Assembly: GCF_020510585.1 (NCBI RefSeq)
Contig: NZ_CP075190.1
Span: 871,001-935,000, forward strand
Reading direction: 5' to 3'
Length of the DNA: 64,000 nucleotides
Source of the DNA: Ferribacterium limneticum
Lineage (GTDB): Bacteria; Pseudomonadota; Gammaproteobacteria; Burkholderiales; Rhodocyclaceae
The notes beneath the pieces were generated by a model that saw nothing but the letters and a program-made list of their open reading frames with translations, was not told the origin of the DNA and made no database searches. A program made the translations under genes and the position numbers. Below, one piece after another: positions 1-9,822 of the stretch. Positions within the stretch are counted from its first letter, which is position 1. Each line of letters begins with the position of its first letter.

Positions 1-2
1 TC

Positions 3-182
3 GTTGATGCGCTGGTTGGACAGCACCAGGTGGTCATCAAGAGCCTGGAGGCAAACTATCGCCGCGTGCAGGGGATTTCCGGCGCGACCATCATGGGCGA
101 TGGCCATGTGGCGCTCATTCTGGATGTGTCGGCCATCGCCGGCATGGCGAAGACAAGTCTGCAGAAGTTGGCTGACGGTTGA
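3..182 (+). CDS. cheA: CheA chemotaxis histidine kinase, C-terminal fragment (5' end outside window)
   Basis: Only the last 59 codons are present, in the frame that ends with TGA at 180-182. The reading GDGHVALILDVSAIAGMA matches the end of the CheW-like P5 regulatory domain of CheA, where receptors and CheW dock. The next gene, 15 bp downstream, is cheW, as in the usual cheA-cheW-mcp order. This is a different gene from the complete cheA at 13042, so the cluster carries two CheA kinases. The catalytic parts lie outside the window and cannot be assessed. CheY or another response regulator would be its substrate. Confidence 0.8.
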   Translation, partial: VDALVGQHQVVIKSLEANYRRVQGISGATIMGDGHVALILDVSAIAGMAKTSLQKLADG

Positions 183-197
183 ATTGAGGAGCAAGAG

Positions 198-698
198 ATG
201 GAAACGATGAGCCATGGCAGCAGCACGGCAAACGAAGAAGACCTGGTGTCTAGTGAGTACCTGACCTTCACCTTGGGTAGCGAAGAGTATGCAATCGATA
301 TCCTCAAGGTTCAGGAGATTCGAGGCTACGAGCCGCCAACGCTGATCGCCAATGCCCCGCCATTTATAAAGGGGGTGATCAATCTGCGCGGCATTATCGT
401 GCCCGTCGTTGATCTGCGTATCAAGTTCAACCTCGGCAAGATCGAATACACCCCCTTCACTGTGGTCATCATCCTAAATGTTGCCGGGCGTGTCATCGGC
501 GCTGTGGTCGACAGCGTTTCTGATGTGTTTTCTCTGACGCGCTCGCAGATTCGCCAAGCACCTGATTTTTCCGGGACTTTCGATACTAAATACATCCTTG
601 GCCTGGCCACGGTCGATTCACGCATGATGATTGTGACGGATATCGAACGGCTGATGACCAGTGCTGATATGGCGCTCATCGATTCGGCCAGCGAGTAA
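198..698 (+). CDS. cheW: CheW coupling protein
   Basis: A 166-residue CheW-domain protein that links chemoreceptor tips to the P5 domain of CheA in the cytoplasmic signalling array. The family pattern is clear: [20 protein letters not shown] near residues 23-42, then [14 protein letters not shown] near residues 65-80. A GAGGAGCAAGAG ribosome site lies just before ATG 198. It sits between the partial cheA and the first receptor gene, with short gaps, consistent with one operon. The first ~20 residues ([20 protein letters not shown]) are a polar extension before the domain. No receiver domain is attached, which separates it from the CheV proteins further downstream. Confidence 0.95.
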   Translation: METMSHGSSTANEEDLVSSEYLTFTLGSEEYAIDILKVQEIRGYEPPTLIANAPPFIKGVINLRGIIVPVVDLRIKFNLGKIEYTPFTVVIILNVAGRVIGAVVDSVSDVFSLTRSQIRQAPDFSGTFDTKYILGLATVDSRMMIVTDIERLMTSADMALIDSASE

Positions 699-726
699 CG
701 CACAGCCCTCATTCAGGAGCCGTAGC

Positions 727-3420
727 ATGTTGAATTTACGCAATTACAAGATTGGCACCCGTCTGATCATGACGACAGTCGGTGCCTTGGCGCTGATGAT
801 CGCCTTTGTGGCCATTGCTTGGCTCAGCCTGAATTCGATTAGCGGCAAAGTCGATCACATAGCGAACAACAACATCAAGAAAACCGAACTGGCCGTCAAC
901 ATGCGTACGCGCAATCTGTTGATTGACAGGCATGTGCGTACGGCAATGATCCATGAGGAAATCGACAAGCAGCTAGGTGAGGAGAAGCAGGTTAACGCCG
1001 AACTCCTGGCCTACATGGAGTCCGAAAAACAGATCGGGGAATCAGTGGGCTCGACGCGCGGGAGGGGAATACATGAGCGCATCGTGCTGGCCAGAAAAGA
1101 GGCCGAAGTTTCTATTTCCCGGATGTTTGTGCTGATCAGGGCAGGGAACCGACCGGAACTTGAAGATCATTTCTTCAATGCCTTTCGCCCAAAAATGCAG
1201 GTCTGGTTCGAAGCGGCTGACGAAATGCTACAGCTGCAAAAAGAGAACAATCTTCGGGATGTAGCCGAGATAGACACGGTCAAATCGCGTGTTCAAACCA
1301 TCATGTCGCTAATGGTAGGCTTGGCACTGATCATTATGATTCCAGCAGGTCTGTGGGTTACTCGCAAGATTACCGGCCCGCTGGACGAGGCGGTCGGTGT
1401 CGCCGATGCGGTTGCGGCAGGTAATCTGGAAAATAGTATTGATGTCAGCGGAAAAGACGAAACCGCGCATTTAATGAGTGCGCTAAGCCGCATGCAGGAC
1501 GATCTCAGGGCGCGTACTGCAGCGGAACGCAAGGTGGCCAATGAGGCCCTTCGCATCAAAGTAGCCCTGGATGTGACTTCAAATAGCGTGATGGTTGCCG
1601 ATCCTGATGGTGTGATCGTATATTGCAACGCGGCTGTACTTGAAATGATGCGCGTTGCCGAGGCTGATATCCGCAAGGATTTGCCGTCGTTCAGAGCCAA
1701 TACAATTCTTGGGTCGAATTTCGATATCTATCACAAGAATACGGCGTATCAGAGCAAGCTGCTGGCTGGACTCAAGGGCATGCATCGCGCACAAATAATG
1801 GTCGGTGGTCGTACTTTCAAGTTGGTGGCCAGCCCTATAGTCAACGAGCGGAATGAGCGTCTCGGTACGGTTGTCGAGTGGACTGATCGCACCGCCGAGG
1901 TGGCTGTTGAGGAAGAGGTCAGCAGCATTATTGCGGCTGCGGCTTCCGGTGATTTCTCGCGGCGTATCGATGCAAGTGAGATGAGTGGCTTTTTCCGGCA
2001 GATTTCTACTGGCATCAACGATCTCCTCGAAGTGAATAGCCAGGCCTTGGGCGATGTCGGAGCCATGTTGACCCGTCTTTCGCAAGGTGACCTGACCCGC
2101 AAGATCGACACCGAATATCAAGGTGTCCTTGGCCGGCTGAAGGATGATGCCAATGTCACGGTCGACAACCTGCAGGAGATTATTTTCTCGATAAAGAGCG
2201 CAACAGATGCGATCAATATAGCTGCACAGGAAATTGCCAGCGGCAACCAGGATCTTTCGGGGCGCACCGAGCAGCAGGCGTCGAGCCTTGAAGAAACGGC
2301 CTCGAGCATGGAGCAACTGACCAGCACGGTTAAACAGAATGCCGACAACGCCCGCCAGGCTAACGAACTGGCGAACAGTGCGCAGCGGGTGGCAGAAAAA
2401 GGCGGGAAGGTGGTTGGGCAGGTAGTGGAAACCATGGGGGCAATTCATCAGGCCTCAAACAGGATTTCCGACATCATCAGCGTTATCGACGGTATCGCTT
2501 TCCAGACCAACATCTTGGCGCTCAATGCAGCGGTTGAAGCGGCTCGCGCCGGAGAGCAGGGTCGCGGTTTTGCCGTGGTGGCGACTGAGGTACGAAATCT
2601 CGCCCAGCGCAGCGCAGCAGCGGCCAAGGAAATCAAGACCCTGATTTCCGACTCCGTCGAAAAGGTGCAAACCGGTGGACGTTTGGTCGATCAGGCGGGG
2701 CAAACCATGGGTGAGGTTGTGGCGAGCATCCAGCGTGTAGCCAGGATCATGTCCGATATTTCTAATGCCAGCCGTGAACAGACGGCGGGTATAGAGCAGG
2801 TTGGTTTTGCAGTAGGGCAGATGGATGAAATGACTCAGCAAAATGCCGCACTGGTCGAGCAGGCAGCTGCAGCAGCCGAAAGCCTGGAAGAACAGGCACG
2901 TAACCTGGCAGAGTCGGTCGCTGTATTCCGTCTTTCTGGTGGACTGGTTATTCAAGGGCAGGCAGAACTTGCCGGGCTGGACTTTGATGGCGCGATAGCC
3001 GCGCATGGCAAATGGAAGCAACGCCTGCTTGATTACGTGGCAGGTGGTGGAGAACAGCTTGATCCGGCTGTAGTTGGTCGTGACGACCAGTGTGCTCTCG
3101 GCTGCTGGATTCACGGCGATGGTCGCGCGTTGCGTGGCAATGCAGGATATACCGAACTCAAGGGCGAGCATGCGGGCTTCCATCGTTGTGCGGCGGATGT
3201 AATACGTACCCAATTGGCGGGCAATAGTGATGGCGCACGGGCGCAAATCTCCGGCGAGTTTTCGAATAGATCGGCGCGGGTCATCGGATTGTTGCAGAGC
3301 ATGCGCCATGGCGGAAAAAGTGCTCCTCCCCTGCAGCTGGCTGTAGCTGCTCCACGGAACATCTCCTCCGTCAAGATGCCGGCGCACGCCGTGCCTGATG
3401 ACGAGTGGGAAGAGTTCTAA
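727..3420 (+). CDS. Methyl-accepting chemotaxis protein with PAS and zinc-binding CZB domain
   Basis: Transmembrane chemoreceptor of 897 residues, starting at ATG 727 behind an AGGAG site; the longer frame from 661 has no such site and overlaps cheW. Order of parts: TM1 about 13-35, a short periplasmic helical region, TM2 about 193-213, HAMP, a PAS domain about 285-390, a second HAMP-like stretch about 400-490, then the MA signalling domain with the tip sequence [20 protein letters not shown] near residue 590. After it, about 750-825, comes a CZB zinc-binding domain with HGKW, CALGCW and HAGFH, supplying the His/Cys/His set known to bind zinc. The protein ends in DEWEEF, matching the WxxF pentapeptide that tethers CheR/CheB. 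The ligand is unknown; CZB domains are linked to zinc or hypochlorite sensing in other bacteria. Confidence 0.9.
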   Translation: MLNLRNYKIGTRLIMTTVGALALMIAFVAIAWLSLNSISGKVDHIANNNIKKTELAVNMRTRNLLIDRHVRTAMIHEEIDKQLGEEKQVNAELLAYMESEKQIGESVGSTRGRGIHERIVLARKEAEVSISRMFVLIRAGNRPELEDHFFNAFRPKMQVWFEAADEMLQLQKENNLRDVAEIDTVKSRVQTIMSLMVGLALIIMIPAGLWVTRKITGPLDEAVGVADAVAAGNLENSIDVSGKDETAHLMSALSRMQDDLRARTAAERKVANEALRIKVALDVTSNSVMVADPDGVIVYCNAAVLEMMRVAEADIRKDLPSFRANTILGSNFDIYHKNTAYQSKLLAGLKGMHRAQIMVGGRTFKLVASPIVNERNERLGTVVEWTDRTAEVAVEEEVSSIIAAAASGDFSRRIDASEMSGFFRQISTGINDLLEVNSQALGDVGAMLTRLSQGDLTRKIDTEYQGVLGRLKDDANVTVDNLQEIIFSIKSATDAINIAAQEIASGNQDLSGRTEQQASSLEETASSMEQLTSTVKQNADNARQANELANSAQRVAEKGGKVVGQVVETMGAIHQASNRISDIISVIDGIAFQTNILALNAAVEAARAGEQGRGFAVVATEVRNLAQRSAAAAKEIKTLISDSVEKVQTGGRLVDQAGQTMGEVVASIQRVARIMSDISNASREQTAGIEQVGFAVGQMDEMTQQNAALVEQAAAAAESLEEQARNLAESVAVFRLSGGLVIQGQAELAGLDFDGAIAAHGKWKQRLLDYVAGGGEQLDPAVVGRDDQCALGCWIHGDGRALRGNAGYTELKGEHAGFHRCAADVIRTQLAGNSDGARAQISGEFSNRSARVIGLLQSMRHGGKSAPPLQLAVAAPRNISSVKMPAHAVPDDEWEEF

Positions 3421-3445
3421 AACGACAGGTTCATAGAGAAAAACG

Positions 3446-6400
3446 ATGCGAAATAACCAGCCTGTGACCGATGTGGAAGTCGAACTTGATGAGCACACCC
3501 TTATTGCCTCCAAGACTGACCTCGAGGGGCGGATTACCTATGTCAACAAAGCCTTCATCGACATCAGCGGTTTTTCTGAATCGGAGCTGATCGGACAGCC
3601 ACACAACCTTCTCCGTCATCCGGACATGCCAGCCGAGGCCTTTGCCGATCTTTGGCGGGATATCAAGGATGGCCGTCCATGGAGCGGCGTGGTCAAGAAT
3701 CGCTGCAAGAATGGGGACTATTACTGGGTTCTGGCCAACGTAACGCCATTACGTGAAAACGGTACAGCGGTTGGTTTTATGTCCGTACGTCGGAAGGCGA
3801 GCGCGCAGCAGATTTCAGCTGCTCAGGCGGCGTACGCCGAGATCCGTGAAAAACGTGCTGGTGGCAAGGAGATCCGCCACGGAAATGTGGTTAGCGGTGG
3901 GCCTGTAGGTCTCATGCGTCGCTGGATATCCAATGCATCGTCGTCTAAAAAAATCGTACTGGGCATGTTGCTGGGGTTCGGCGTCATTCTTGGTGGCGCA
4001 ACTACGTTGCTCGGGAATCATCTGGCGACGCTGCTTGATGCCCAGGGGCGCGAAAGTCTGAGAAACGATGTGGGGCTGCTCAGGGCCATGGTTGAGACGA
4101 ACCTTGTGGCTCTCCGCAAAGAGGCTGTTCAATTGAATCGTGGCTTCGCAATGTCGTTTCAGGATGAGATCGTTCTTGAGGGGGCTGATGAGTTGGCTGT
4201 GTTGCGGCTGGCCAGAGGGGATGTCCTGAATGGAAAGTTCGACATAGTTGATCGTTTTACTGAAAAAACAGGTGCGGTTTCAACAATTTTCATTCGCAAG
4301 GGTGATGACTTCACCAGGATCTCAACCTCAGTCAAAAAAGAGAATGGAGAGCGTGCCGTTGGTACAAGTCTGGCCAAGGATCACCCCGCGCTTGCTCAGC
4401 TATTAACCGGGAAGTCCTATGTGGGGCGCGCCAATCTATTCGGCAAGGCGTTCTTCACCAGCTATACACCTATCTTTGCAAGGAATGGCACGGTGATCGG
4501 GGCCACGTTTATCGGGCTCGATATCTCGACAGAGCTGGAAGCGCTCAAAAAGCAGATTCGTTCACTGAAAGTCGGAGAAACCGGTTACTACTACGTGCTT
4601 GATGCCAGTCCGGGCAAGGATTTTGGCAATCTCATCGTGCATCCGGCCAAAGAGGGGACCAATGTTCTCGGTGCCAAGGATGCGGGTGGTCGCGAGTTCA
4701 TTCGCGAAATGCTGGAACGTGGCAGCGGTGATATCAGTTATCCATGGCTCAATACCGAACTGGGCGATACGGCAACCCGGGAAAAAATTGTCGTATTCGA
4801 TACCTTGCCTGATACCAAGTGGCTGATTGCTGGCGGCACTTATCTGGAAGAGTTCCACGCCCTTTCAAGCCAGGTGACTCGCTTTGTCATGGTGGGCGGA
4901 TTTGTCCTGGCGCTGCTGCTTGCAGCCTTCCTCTATCTGCTCATAACAAAGCTGATTGTCAGGCCACTACAGCAAAAGGTTCTGCCGGTATTTAACGAGT
5001 TGGCGGAAGGCCGATACGATACGCAACTGGATGTCGGGGCGAATGATGAGGTCGGCCAAGTGCTGCAGGGGCTTCAATCAATGCAAATGCAGCAAGGGTT
5101 CAATGTTGCCGAGGCGCAGCGAATAGCCAACGACAATCTGCGTATTCGCATTGCGCTTGATTGCGTCTCGGCCAATCTGCGGATTGCCGATGACGACGGC
5201 ACGGTGATCTACGCCAACAAGGGGCTGCTGAGCACATTGCGCCAGATCGAGCCCGGTCTACGTGAACAGCAGCCGAACTTTACGGTCGACGGGTTTATCG
5301 GCAGCAATATCGGGGTGTTTTATCAGGACCCGGAGGCCGCTCTCAAGAGCCTGCGCGAACTACAGGGAACACGCCAGAGTGAGCTCGATATCGGTCGTCG
5401 GATCTATAACATCATCACCAACCCGATCGTGAATGACCGTGGCCAGCGCCTTGGCACCGTTGGCGAATGGGTTGATCGCACCGCTGAACTGAATGCGCAG
5501 CGCTCGGTGGCGGCGCTTGTCTCACAGGCGTCGGCCGGGGATCTTGAGGCCCGCCTGGACACCTCGACGCTGGAAGGGTTCTACAAGGAGCTTGGTACCG
5601 GCATCAATAGCTTGGTCGAAACCAGCGGGGCGGCGATTGGCGAGATTGCCAATTTGCTGTCCCGAGTGGCCGATGGAGACCTGACCCAGACGTTGACCAG
5701 CACGTATCAAGGGACCTTTGGCCGTTTGCGCGATGATGCCAACCAGACAGTCACGAAGCTGCGCAATCTGGTCGGCGAGATTCAACTGTCGGCCCAAGCA
5801 ATAAATACGGCCGCCAAGGAAATCGCCTCGGGCAACCACGATCTATCGGGGCGAACGGAGGAGCAGGCGAGCAGTCTCGAAGAGACGGCTTCAAGCATGG
5901 AGGAGCTGACCAGCACGGTGAAACAGAATGCCGATAACGCGCGTCAGGCCAACGAGCTGGCCGGTGCGGCACAAAAAGTTGCCGATAAGGGGGGCGAGGT
6001 TGTCGGCCAGGTGGTCAACACGATGAGCGCAATCCATCAGTCGAGCAGCAAGATTGCCGACATCATCGGGGTGATCGACGGCATTGCCTTCCAGACCAAT
6101 ATCCTCGCCCTCAACGCGGCGGTCGAGGCGGCGCGCGCGGGGGAACAGGGGCGTGGTTTTGCAGTGGTTGCCACCGAGGTGCGCAATCTGGCCCAGCGCA
6201 GCGCTGCTGCGGCGAAGGAAATCAAGGGGCTGATCTCCGATTCGGTCGAAAAAGTCGAAACGGGCAACAAGCTGGTCGACCAGGCGGGGCGGACGATGGA
6301 GGAGGTCGTCGCGAGCATCAAGCGCGTGGCCAAGATAATGGGGGATATTGCCGATGCCAGCAATGAGCAAAGCGCAGGCATCGAACAGGTCAGTTTCGCA

Positions 6401-6667
6401 GTAAATCAGATGGACGAGGTGACACAGCAGAATGCGGCGCTCGTCGAACAGGCGGCTGCGGCTGCGGAGAGCCTGGAAGAGCAGGCGCATCAACTGGCGA
6501 TGACCGTCTCGGTTTTTCGAATTGCCGAGAGGAAAGAGGCGCCCCGTCTGGCGCCGCCGCTTCGCATCCAGCGTGAAGCTGCCTCAACAACGAATAGCGA
6601 GCGGCCTCGTGGCCCAAAGGCACCGGTGCTACAGGTCAGTCTTGACGATGAGTGGGAGGAGTTCTAG
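3446..6667 (+). CDS. Methyl-accepting chemotaxis protein with N-terminal Aer-like PAS, Cache and second PAS domain
   Basis: A 1073-residue chemoreceptor with several input modules. Residues about 15-110 form a cytoplasmic PAS domain of the Aer type ([36 protein letters not shown]). TM1 follows at about 169-190, a large periplasmic Cache-type sensor at about 195-470 (ending [20 protein letters not shown]), TM2 at about 480-502, HAMP, a second PAS about 568-670, another HAMP-like segment, and the MA signalling domain. The tip is nearly the same protein sequence as in the upstream receptor, though the DNA differs at third positions. It also ends in DEWEEF, a WxxF tether for CheR/CheB. Lies 25 bp after the first receptor and 2 bp before cheR. 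Possibly an energy or redox sensor plus a small-molecule sensor in one chain; the ligands are unknown. Confidence 0.9.
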   Translation: MRNNQPVTDVEVELDEHTLIASKTDLEGRITYVNKAFIDISGFSESELIGQPHNLLRHPDMPAEAFADLWRDIKDGRPWSGVVKNRCKNGDYYWVLANVTPLRENGTAVGFMSVRRKASAQQISAAQAAYAEIREKRAGGKEIRHGNVVSGGPVGLMRRWISNASSSKKIVLGMLLGFGVILGGATTLLGNHLATLLDAQGRESLRNDVGLLRAMVETNLVALRKEAVQLNRGFAMSFQDEIVLEGADELAVLRLARGDVLNGKFDIVDRFTEKTGAVSTIFIRKGDDFTRISTSVKKENGERAVGTSLAKDHPALAQLLTGKSYVGRANLFGKAFFTSYTPIFARNGTVIGATFIGLDISTELEALKKQIRSLKVGETGYYYVLDASPGKDFGNLIVHPAKEGTNVLGAKDAGGREFIREMLERGSGDISYPWLNTELGDTATREKIVVFDTLPDTKWLIAGGTYLEEFHALSSQVTRFVMVGGFVLALLLAAFLYLLITKLIVRPLQQKVLPVFNELAEGRYDTQLDVGANDEVGQVLQGLQSMQMQQGFNVAEAQRIANDNLRIRIALDCVSANLRIADDDGTVIYANKGLLSTLRQIEPGLREQQPNFTVDGFIGSNIGVFYQDPEAALKSLRELQGTRQSELDIGRRIYNIITNPIVNDRGQRLGTVGEWVDRTAELNAQRSVAALVSQASAGDLEARLDTSTLEGFYKELGTGINSLVETSGAAIGEIANLLSRVADGDLTQTLTSTYQGTFGRLRDDANQTVTKLRNLVGEIQLSAQAINTAAKEIASGNHDLSGRTEEQASSLEETASSMEELTSTVKQNADNARQANELAGAAQKVADKGGEVVGQVVNTMSAIHQSSSKIADIIGVIDGIAFQTNILALNAAVEAARAGEQGRGFAVVATEVRNLAQRSAAAAKEIKGLISDSVEKVETGNKLVDQAGRTMEEVVASIKRVAKIMGDIADASNEQSAGIEQVSFAVNQMDEVTQQNAALVEQAAAAAESLEEQAHQLAMTVSVFRIAERKEAPRLAPPLRIQREAASTTNSERPRGPKAPVLQVSLDDEWEEF

Positions 6668-6669
6668 CC

Positions 6670-7572
6670 ATGGTTGATTTCCGAAATCCGGCACCGCCAG
6701 CGTCGCCCCTTCGTTCATCGTTGTTGGCCGGCCTGCCGGCGCGTGATGGAAGTGCGCGGGAATTTACGTTTTCGACGACCGATTTTGAGCGTGTCCGCAA
6801 GCTGATCTATCAGCACGCCGGCATTTCGTTGTCACCGGTCAAGCAAGACATGGTGTATTCCCGCCTGGCCAGACGTCTTCGCGCGACGGGTATGCCTTCT
6901 TTCGCGGCGTATCTTGATGCCCTCGAGCGCAATGGCGGCGACGAGTGGGAGCGTTTTGTCAATTCGCTGACGACAAACTTGACCTCGTTTTTCCGCGAGC
7001 CGCATCACTTCCCGATATTTGCCGATCATCTGCGCAAGCTCGGCACCAAACGTCCGGTCCGGGTTTGGTGTTCGGCTGCGTCGACGGGCGAAGAGCCGTA
7101 CTCGATCGCGATAACCGTGGCCGAAACCTTTGGTGCCAACGTTTCGCATATTTCTATCGTGGCCTCTGATCTCGATACCAATGTGCTGGCGACGGCAGAG
7201 AAAGGGGTTTATCCGATCGAGCGGGTTGAAAAGCTCTCGCCCGAACGCTTGCGTCAATTTTTTCTGCGCGGAACCGGTAGCCAGGAGGGTTTTGTCTCGG
7301 TTCGTCCCGAGTTGAAGCGGATGGTTTCGTTTCAGCGGATCAACCTTCTGGATGCCAATTATTCGGTCAAGGGGCCGCTTGACGTCATCTTCTGCCGAAA
7401 TGTCATGATCTATTTCGACAAGCCGACGCAGTACAAGATTCTGTCGCGCTTCGCACCGATGATGCAGCCCGATGGCCTGATGTTCGCCGGCCATTCGGAA
7501 AGCTTCCTGCATGCGGCCGATCTTTTCAAGTCCCAGGGCAAGACAGTTTACGCCCTGGCAAATGCCCGATAG
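6670..7572 (+). CDS. cheR: CheR chemoreceptor glutamate methyltransferase
   Basis: A 300-residue SAM-dependent methyltransferase that adds methyl groups to glutamates on chemoreceptors for adaptation. The N-terminal CheR helical domain is visible (FERVRKLIYQHAGISLSPVK, YSRLARRLRA), followed by the SAM-binding motif VWCSAASTGEEPYSIA and the late motif FCRNVMIYFDKP. ATG 6670 is preferred over 6652 because a GGAGGAG site sits 8 bp upstream, overlapping the end of the receptor gene. It directly follows two receptors that carry the C-terminal WxxF tether, a good match of enzyme and substrate. The next gene is cheD. Confidence 0.95.
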   Translation: MVDFRNPAPPASPLRSSLLAGLPARDGSAREFTFSTTDFERVRKLIYQHAGISLSPVKQDMVYSRLARRLRATGMPSFAAYLDALERNGGDEWERFVNSLTTNLTSFFREPHHFPIFADHLRKLGTKRPVRVWCSAASTGEEPYSIAITVAETFGANVSHISIVASDLDTNVLATAEKGVYPIERVEKLSPERLRQFFLRGTGSQEGFVSVRPELKRMVSFQRINLLDANYSVKGPLDVIFCRNVMIYFDKPTQYKILSRFAPMMQPDGLMFAGHSESFLHAADLFKSQGKTVYALANAR

Positions 7573-7581
7573 GGAAGGGGC

Positions 7582-8190
7582 TTGGTGCAACACTCCTACG
7601 ACGAGCAACTAGCCAGCAATCGATACTTCGATCGAAAGTTCGGCCTTGAGGCCGCCAAGATATTGCCGGGCGAGTACTTTGTTTCCAGCAAGGATGCACT
7701 GTTGGTGACAGTTCTCGGTTCCTGTGTCGCTGCCTGTATTCGGGATCCGGATTTGGGCATTGGCGGGATGAATCATTTCATGTTGCCGGACGATGGCGGC
7801 AGGAGCCCGCTGGGCATGTCTGCCCGCTATGGCACCTATGCCATGGAGGTGTTGATCAATCATCTGCTCAAGCTTGGCGCACGACGCAACCGTCTCGAGG
7901 CCAAGGTGTTTGGTGGCGGAGCCGTCCTGGCCAGTCTGGCGAGCAGCAATGTGGGTGCCAAGAATGCGGAATTCGTACTTGATTTCCTGACAACGGAAAA
8001 GATTCCCGTTGTCGCCAAGGACCTGCTGGATTCATATCCGCGGAAAGTCTATTATTTTCCGCACTCAGGGCGTGTTCTGGTCAAAAAGCTGCACCGGGTG
8101 CATAACGAGACCCTGTTCAGCCGCGAAAACGATTACAAGGTACGCTTGAGCGGCTCCACCATCGAAGGCGATGTCGAATTGTTCGTTTGA
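7582..8190 (+). CDS. cheD: CheD chemoreceptor glutamine deamidase
   Basis: CheD hydrolyses receptor glutamine side chains to glutamate, making them methylation sites, and can bind CheC-type phosphatases elsewhere. The family catalytic pair is visible: Cys in TVLGSCVAACIRDP and His in GGMNHFMLP. The reading frame has no ATG; a TTG at 7582 or the GTG at 7585 must be used, behind the purine-rich AGGGAAGGGG. Length of about 202 residues is normal for the family. It lies between cheR and cheB, the usual betaproteobacterial order. The downstream gap of 53 bp holds one copy of a short dispersed repeat. Confidence 0.92.
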   Translation: MVQHSYDEQLASNRYFDRKFGLEAAKILPGEYFVSSKDALLVTVLGSCVAACIRDPDLGIGGMNHFMLPDDGGRSPLGMSARYGTYAMEVLINHLLKLGARRNRLEAKVFGGGAVLASLASSNVGAKNAEFVLDFLTTEKIPVVAKDLLDSYPRKVYYFPHSGRVLVKKLHRVHNETLFSRENDYKVRLSGSTIEGDVELFV

Positions 8191-8206
8191 TACGGTCAAC
8201 CGGAAA
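8191..8206 (+). repeat. Short dispersed repeat, copy 1 (upstream of cheB)
   Basis: The 16-mer TACGGTCAACCGGAAA in the cheD-cheB gap recurs exactly at 37686-37701 and, inverted, at 51089-51104. It contains the imperfect palindrome CGGT-CA-ACCG. It starts directly after the cheD stop codon and ends about 37 bp before cheB. Confidence 0.5.
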
Positions 8207-8243
8207 AAAGCGCCAATTTTAAAATCCACCTCAATAGATACTC

Positions 8244-9284
8244 ATGAAAACTCGCGTCCTGGTTGTTGACGATTCGGCCTTAATGCGCGGTCTGTTGAGC
8301 CAGCTGATCGGCATGGCGCCCGATATGGAGGTGGTGGGGGCGGCGCCTGATGCCCAAACCGCCCGTGAAATGATCAAGGCGCTCAATCCGGATGTGGTGA
8401 CCCTCGATGTCCAGATGCCGAAAATGGGCGGGCTTGAGTTTCTCGAGCGCCTGATGCGCTTGCGGCCCATGCCTGTCGTCATGGTTTCGTCGTTTACCGA
8501 GTCTGGCTCCGACACCACGCTGAAAGCCCTTGAGCTGGGCGCAATTGATTTTATAGGCAAGCCACGGGCCGATAGTGGCAGGAGCATGGAAAACTATGGA
8601 GAAGATCTGGTCGAAAAAATCCGTGCCGCAAAAGGCGCGCGTTTGCGTACCTCAATGAGTTCGTCCACCGCTTCACCGTCGTTGTCGACACCGACCAGAC
8701 CTGGCTTGGCCGCGAGTGGAAAGCTCATCTTTGTCGGCGCCTCGACCGGCGGCACCGAGGCAATCAAGGAGTTTCTCCTGGGTATTCCCGCTGATTGTCC
8801 CCCCATCCTCATCGTGCAGCATATGCCCGAATCCTTCACGGCTTCCTTCGCCCGTCGCCTCGATTCTCTCTGCGCACCGCGCGTCATCGAGGCGCAAGGC
8901 AATGAAAAGATCGAGCCGGGCACCGTCTATGTTGCGCCAGGGCATTCCCATTTGTTGATTCGGCGGGGTAATTCCGGTTTCCTCACCGAACTGGCAGCGA
9001 CCGCCCCCGTCAACCGCCATCGCCCTTCGGTCGATATGCTATTTGATTCAGCTGCTGCCTTGGTCGGACGCAAGGCTGTTGGCGTTATTCTTACCGGCAT
9101 GGGCAAGGATGGCGCTCAAGGTTTGTTGCGCCTGCGTCAGGCGGGTGCAAGAACCTTTGGTCAGGATGAGACGAGTTGTGTTGTCTATGGAATGCCGCGC
9201 GAAGCCTTTCTGATCGGTGCGGTAGAGGAGCAGTGTTCGCTGGACGACATGGCGCGCCGGGTGCTTGGCGCAATTTGTGTGTAA
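8244..9284 (+). CDS. cheB: CheB receptor methylesterase / response regulator
   Basis: CheB removes methyl groups from receptor glutamates when phosphorylated by CheA and closes the adaptation loop opposite CheR. The 346-residue chain has an N-terminal receiver domain ([18 protein letters not shown], phospho-acceptor Asp in [13 protein letters not shown]) and a C-terminal CheB esterase domain. The catalytic triad of the family is seen as Ser in GASTGGTEA, His in VQHMPE and Asp in GMGKDGAQG. Last gene of the adaptation group cheR-cheD-cheB. After it, a 77-bp gap precedes a STAS gene on the same strand; no clear terminator is seen in that gap. Confidence 0.96.
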   Translation: MKTRVLVVDDSALMRGLLSQLIGMAPDMEVVGAAPDAQTAREMIKALNPDVVTLDVQMPKMGGLEFLERLMRLRPMPVVMVSSFTESGSDTTLKALELGAIDFIGKPRADSGRSMENYGEDLVEKIRAAKGARLRTSMSSSTASPSLSTPTRPGLAASGKLIFVGASTGGTEAIKEFLLGIPADCPPILIVQHMPESFTASFARRLDSLCAPRVIEAQGNEKIEPGTVYVAPGHSHLLIRRGNSGFLTELAATAPVNRHRPSVDMLFDSAAALVGRKAVGVILTGMGKDGAQGLLRLRQAGARTFGQDETSCVVYGMPREAFLIGAVEEQCSLDDMARRVLGAICV

Positions 9285-9361
9285 CAGGCCTGTCGGGCTT
9301 GTTGCCTATGGTCAAAGGATTAAACTAGGATTCGACTGACTTTTTTGGGATAGGAAAACAA

Positions 9362-9667
9362 ATGCAGGCAAGTATTCTCAATGAATCCGGCAAGGTGATC
9401 ATCAAACTGGCTGGACGTTTTGATTTCAATACCCACCGCGAATTTCGTGCTGCCTATGAGCCCCTCATTACCGATTCAACCGTTCGCTCGGTCGCCGTTG
9501 ATTTCGCCGGGGTCGATTATCTTGATAGCTCGGCATTGGGCATGTTGTTGATGTTGCGCGACAAATTGGGTGGAGGAAACAAGGAGGTGGCACTGACCGG
9601 CGTTCGGGGTAACGTAAAACAGGTGCTAGATATTGCTAATTTTGGTAAATTGTTTCAAATTTCCTAA
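9362..9667 (+). CDS. STAS-domain protein (anti-sigma factor antagonist-like)
   Basis: A 101-residue single-domain protein of the STAS family, as in SpoIIAA/RsbV-like antagonists. The core motif VDYLDSSALGMLLMLRDKLG holds the serine (DSSALG) that partner-switching kinases phosphorylate in the family. The N-terminal strand pattern GKVIIKLAGRFDFNTHREFR is typical. No anti-sigma kinase or PP2C phosphatase gene is seen beside it, so the partner is unknown. Its place between cheB and tandem cheV genes suggests a role in motility or chemotaxis control, but that is inference. Its stop codon overlaps the predicted sigma-28 promoter of the downstream cheV unit. Confidence 0.85.
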   Translation: MQASILNESGKVIIKLAGRFDFNTHREFRAAYEPLITDSTVRSVAVDFAGVDYLDSSALGMLLMLRDKLGGGNKEVALTGVRGNVKQVLDIANFGKLFQIS

Positions 9668-9691
9668 ATGCTCGGTGTTGTTCGCCGTTAA
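9665..9691 (+). promoter_or_regulatory. Predicted sigma-28 (FliA) promoter for the cheV-cheY-cheZ-cheA unit
   Basis: TAAATGCT, an 11-bp spacer, then GCCGTTAA. Against the FliA consensus TAAAGTTT-N11-GCCGATAA the -10 box matches 7 of 8 and the -35 box 5 of 8 with exact spacing. It lies directly at the STAS stop codon and about 130 bp upstream of the first cheV. Confidence 0.6.
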
Positions 9692-9704
9692 TGGAAGATG
9701 GGGT

Positions 9705-9794
9705 AGCACCCAGATGGTGCTGATAGCAGGTTCGTCGCCGGGTAACGACGGAGCAGGAAGTGAAGGTTGGATGGCTTCTTGCTGCCGAAGCAGC
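9705..9794 (+). other. Leader with several small hairpins upstream of cheV
   Basis: Between the predicted promoter and the first cheV the transcript can form AGCACC/GGTGCT (9705-9721, 5-nt loop), CGTCG/CGACG (9733-9750) and GCTGC-CGAA-GCAGC (9781-9794). No known riboswitch consensus was recognised. There is no gene in this 155-bp stretch. Confidence 0.35.
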
Positions 9795-9822
9795 CGGATA
9801 CGCAACATGCGAGAGGATGACA

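Noticed and set aside
661..726. Upstream extension of the first chemoreceptor frame
   Set aside because: It overlaps cheW, has no ribosome site and lacks receptor features; ATG 727 follows AGGAG and begins the membrane helix.
2480..2660. Possible recent gene conversion between the two receptor signalling domains
   Set aside because: The proteins are nearly identical there but the DNA differs widely at third positions, so shared selection explains it.
9285..9361. Sigma-28-like element before the STAS gene (TCAAAGGA with TTCGACTG)
   Set aside because: The -10 box keeps only the CGA core of the consensus; too weak to list.
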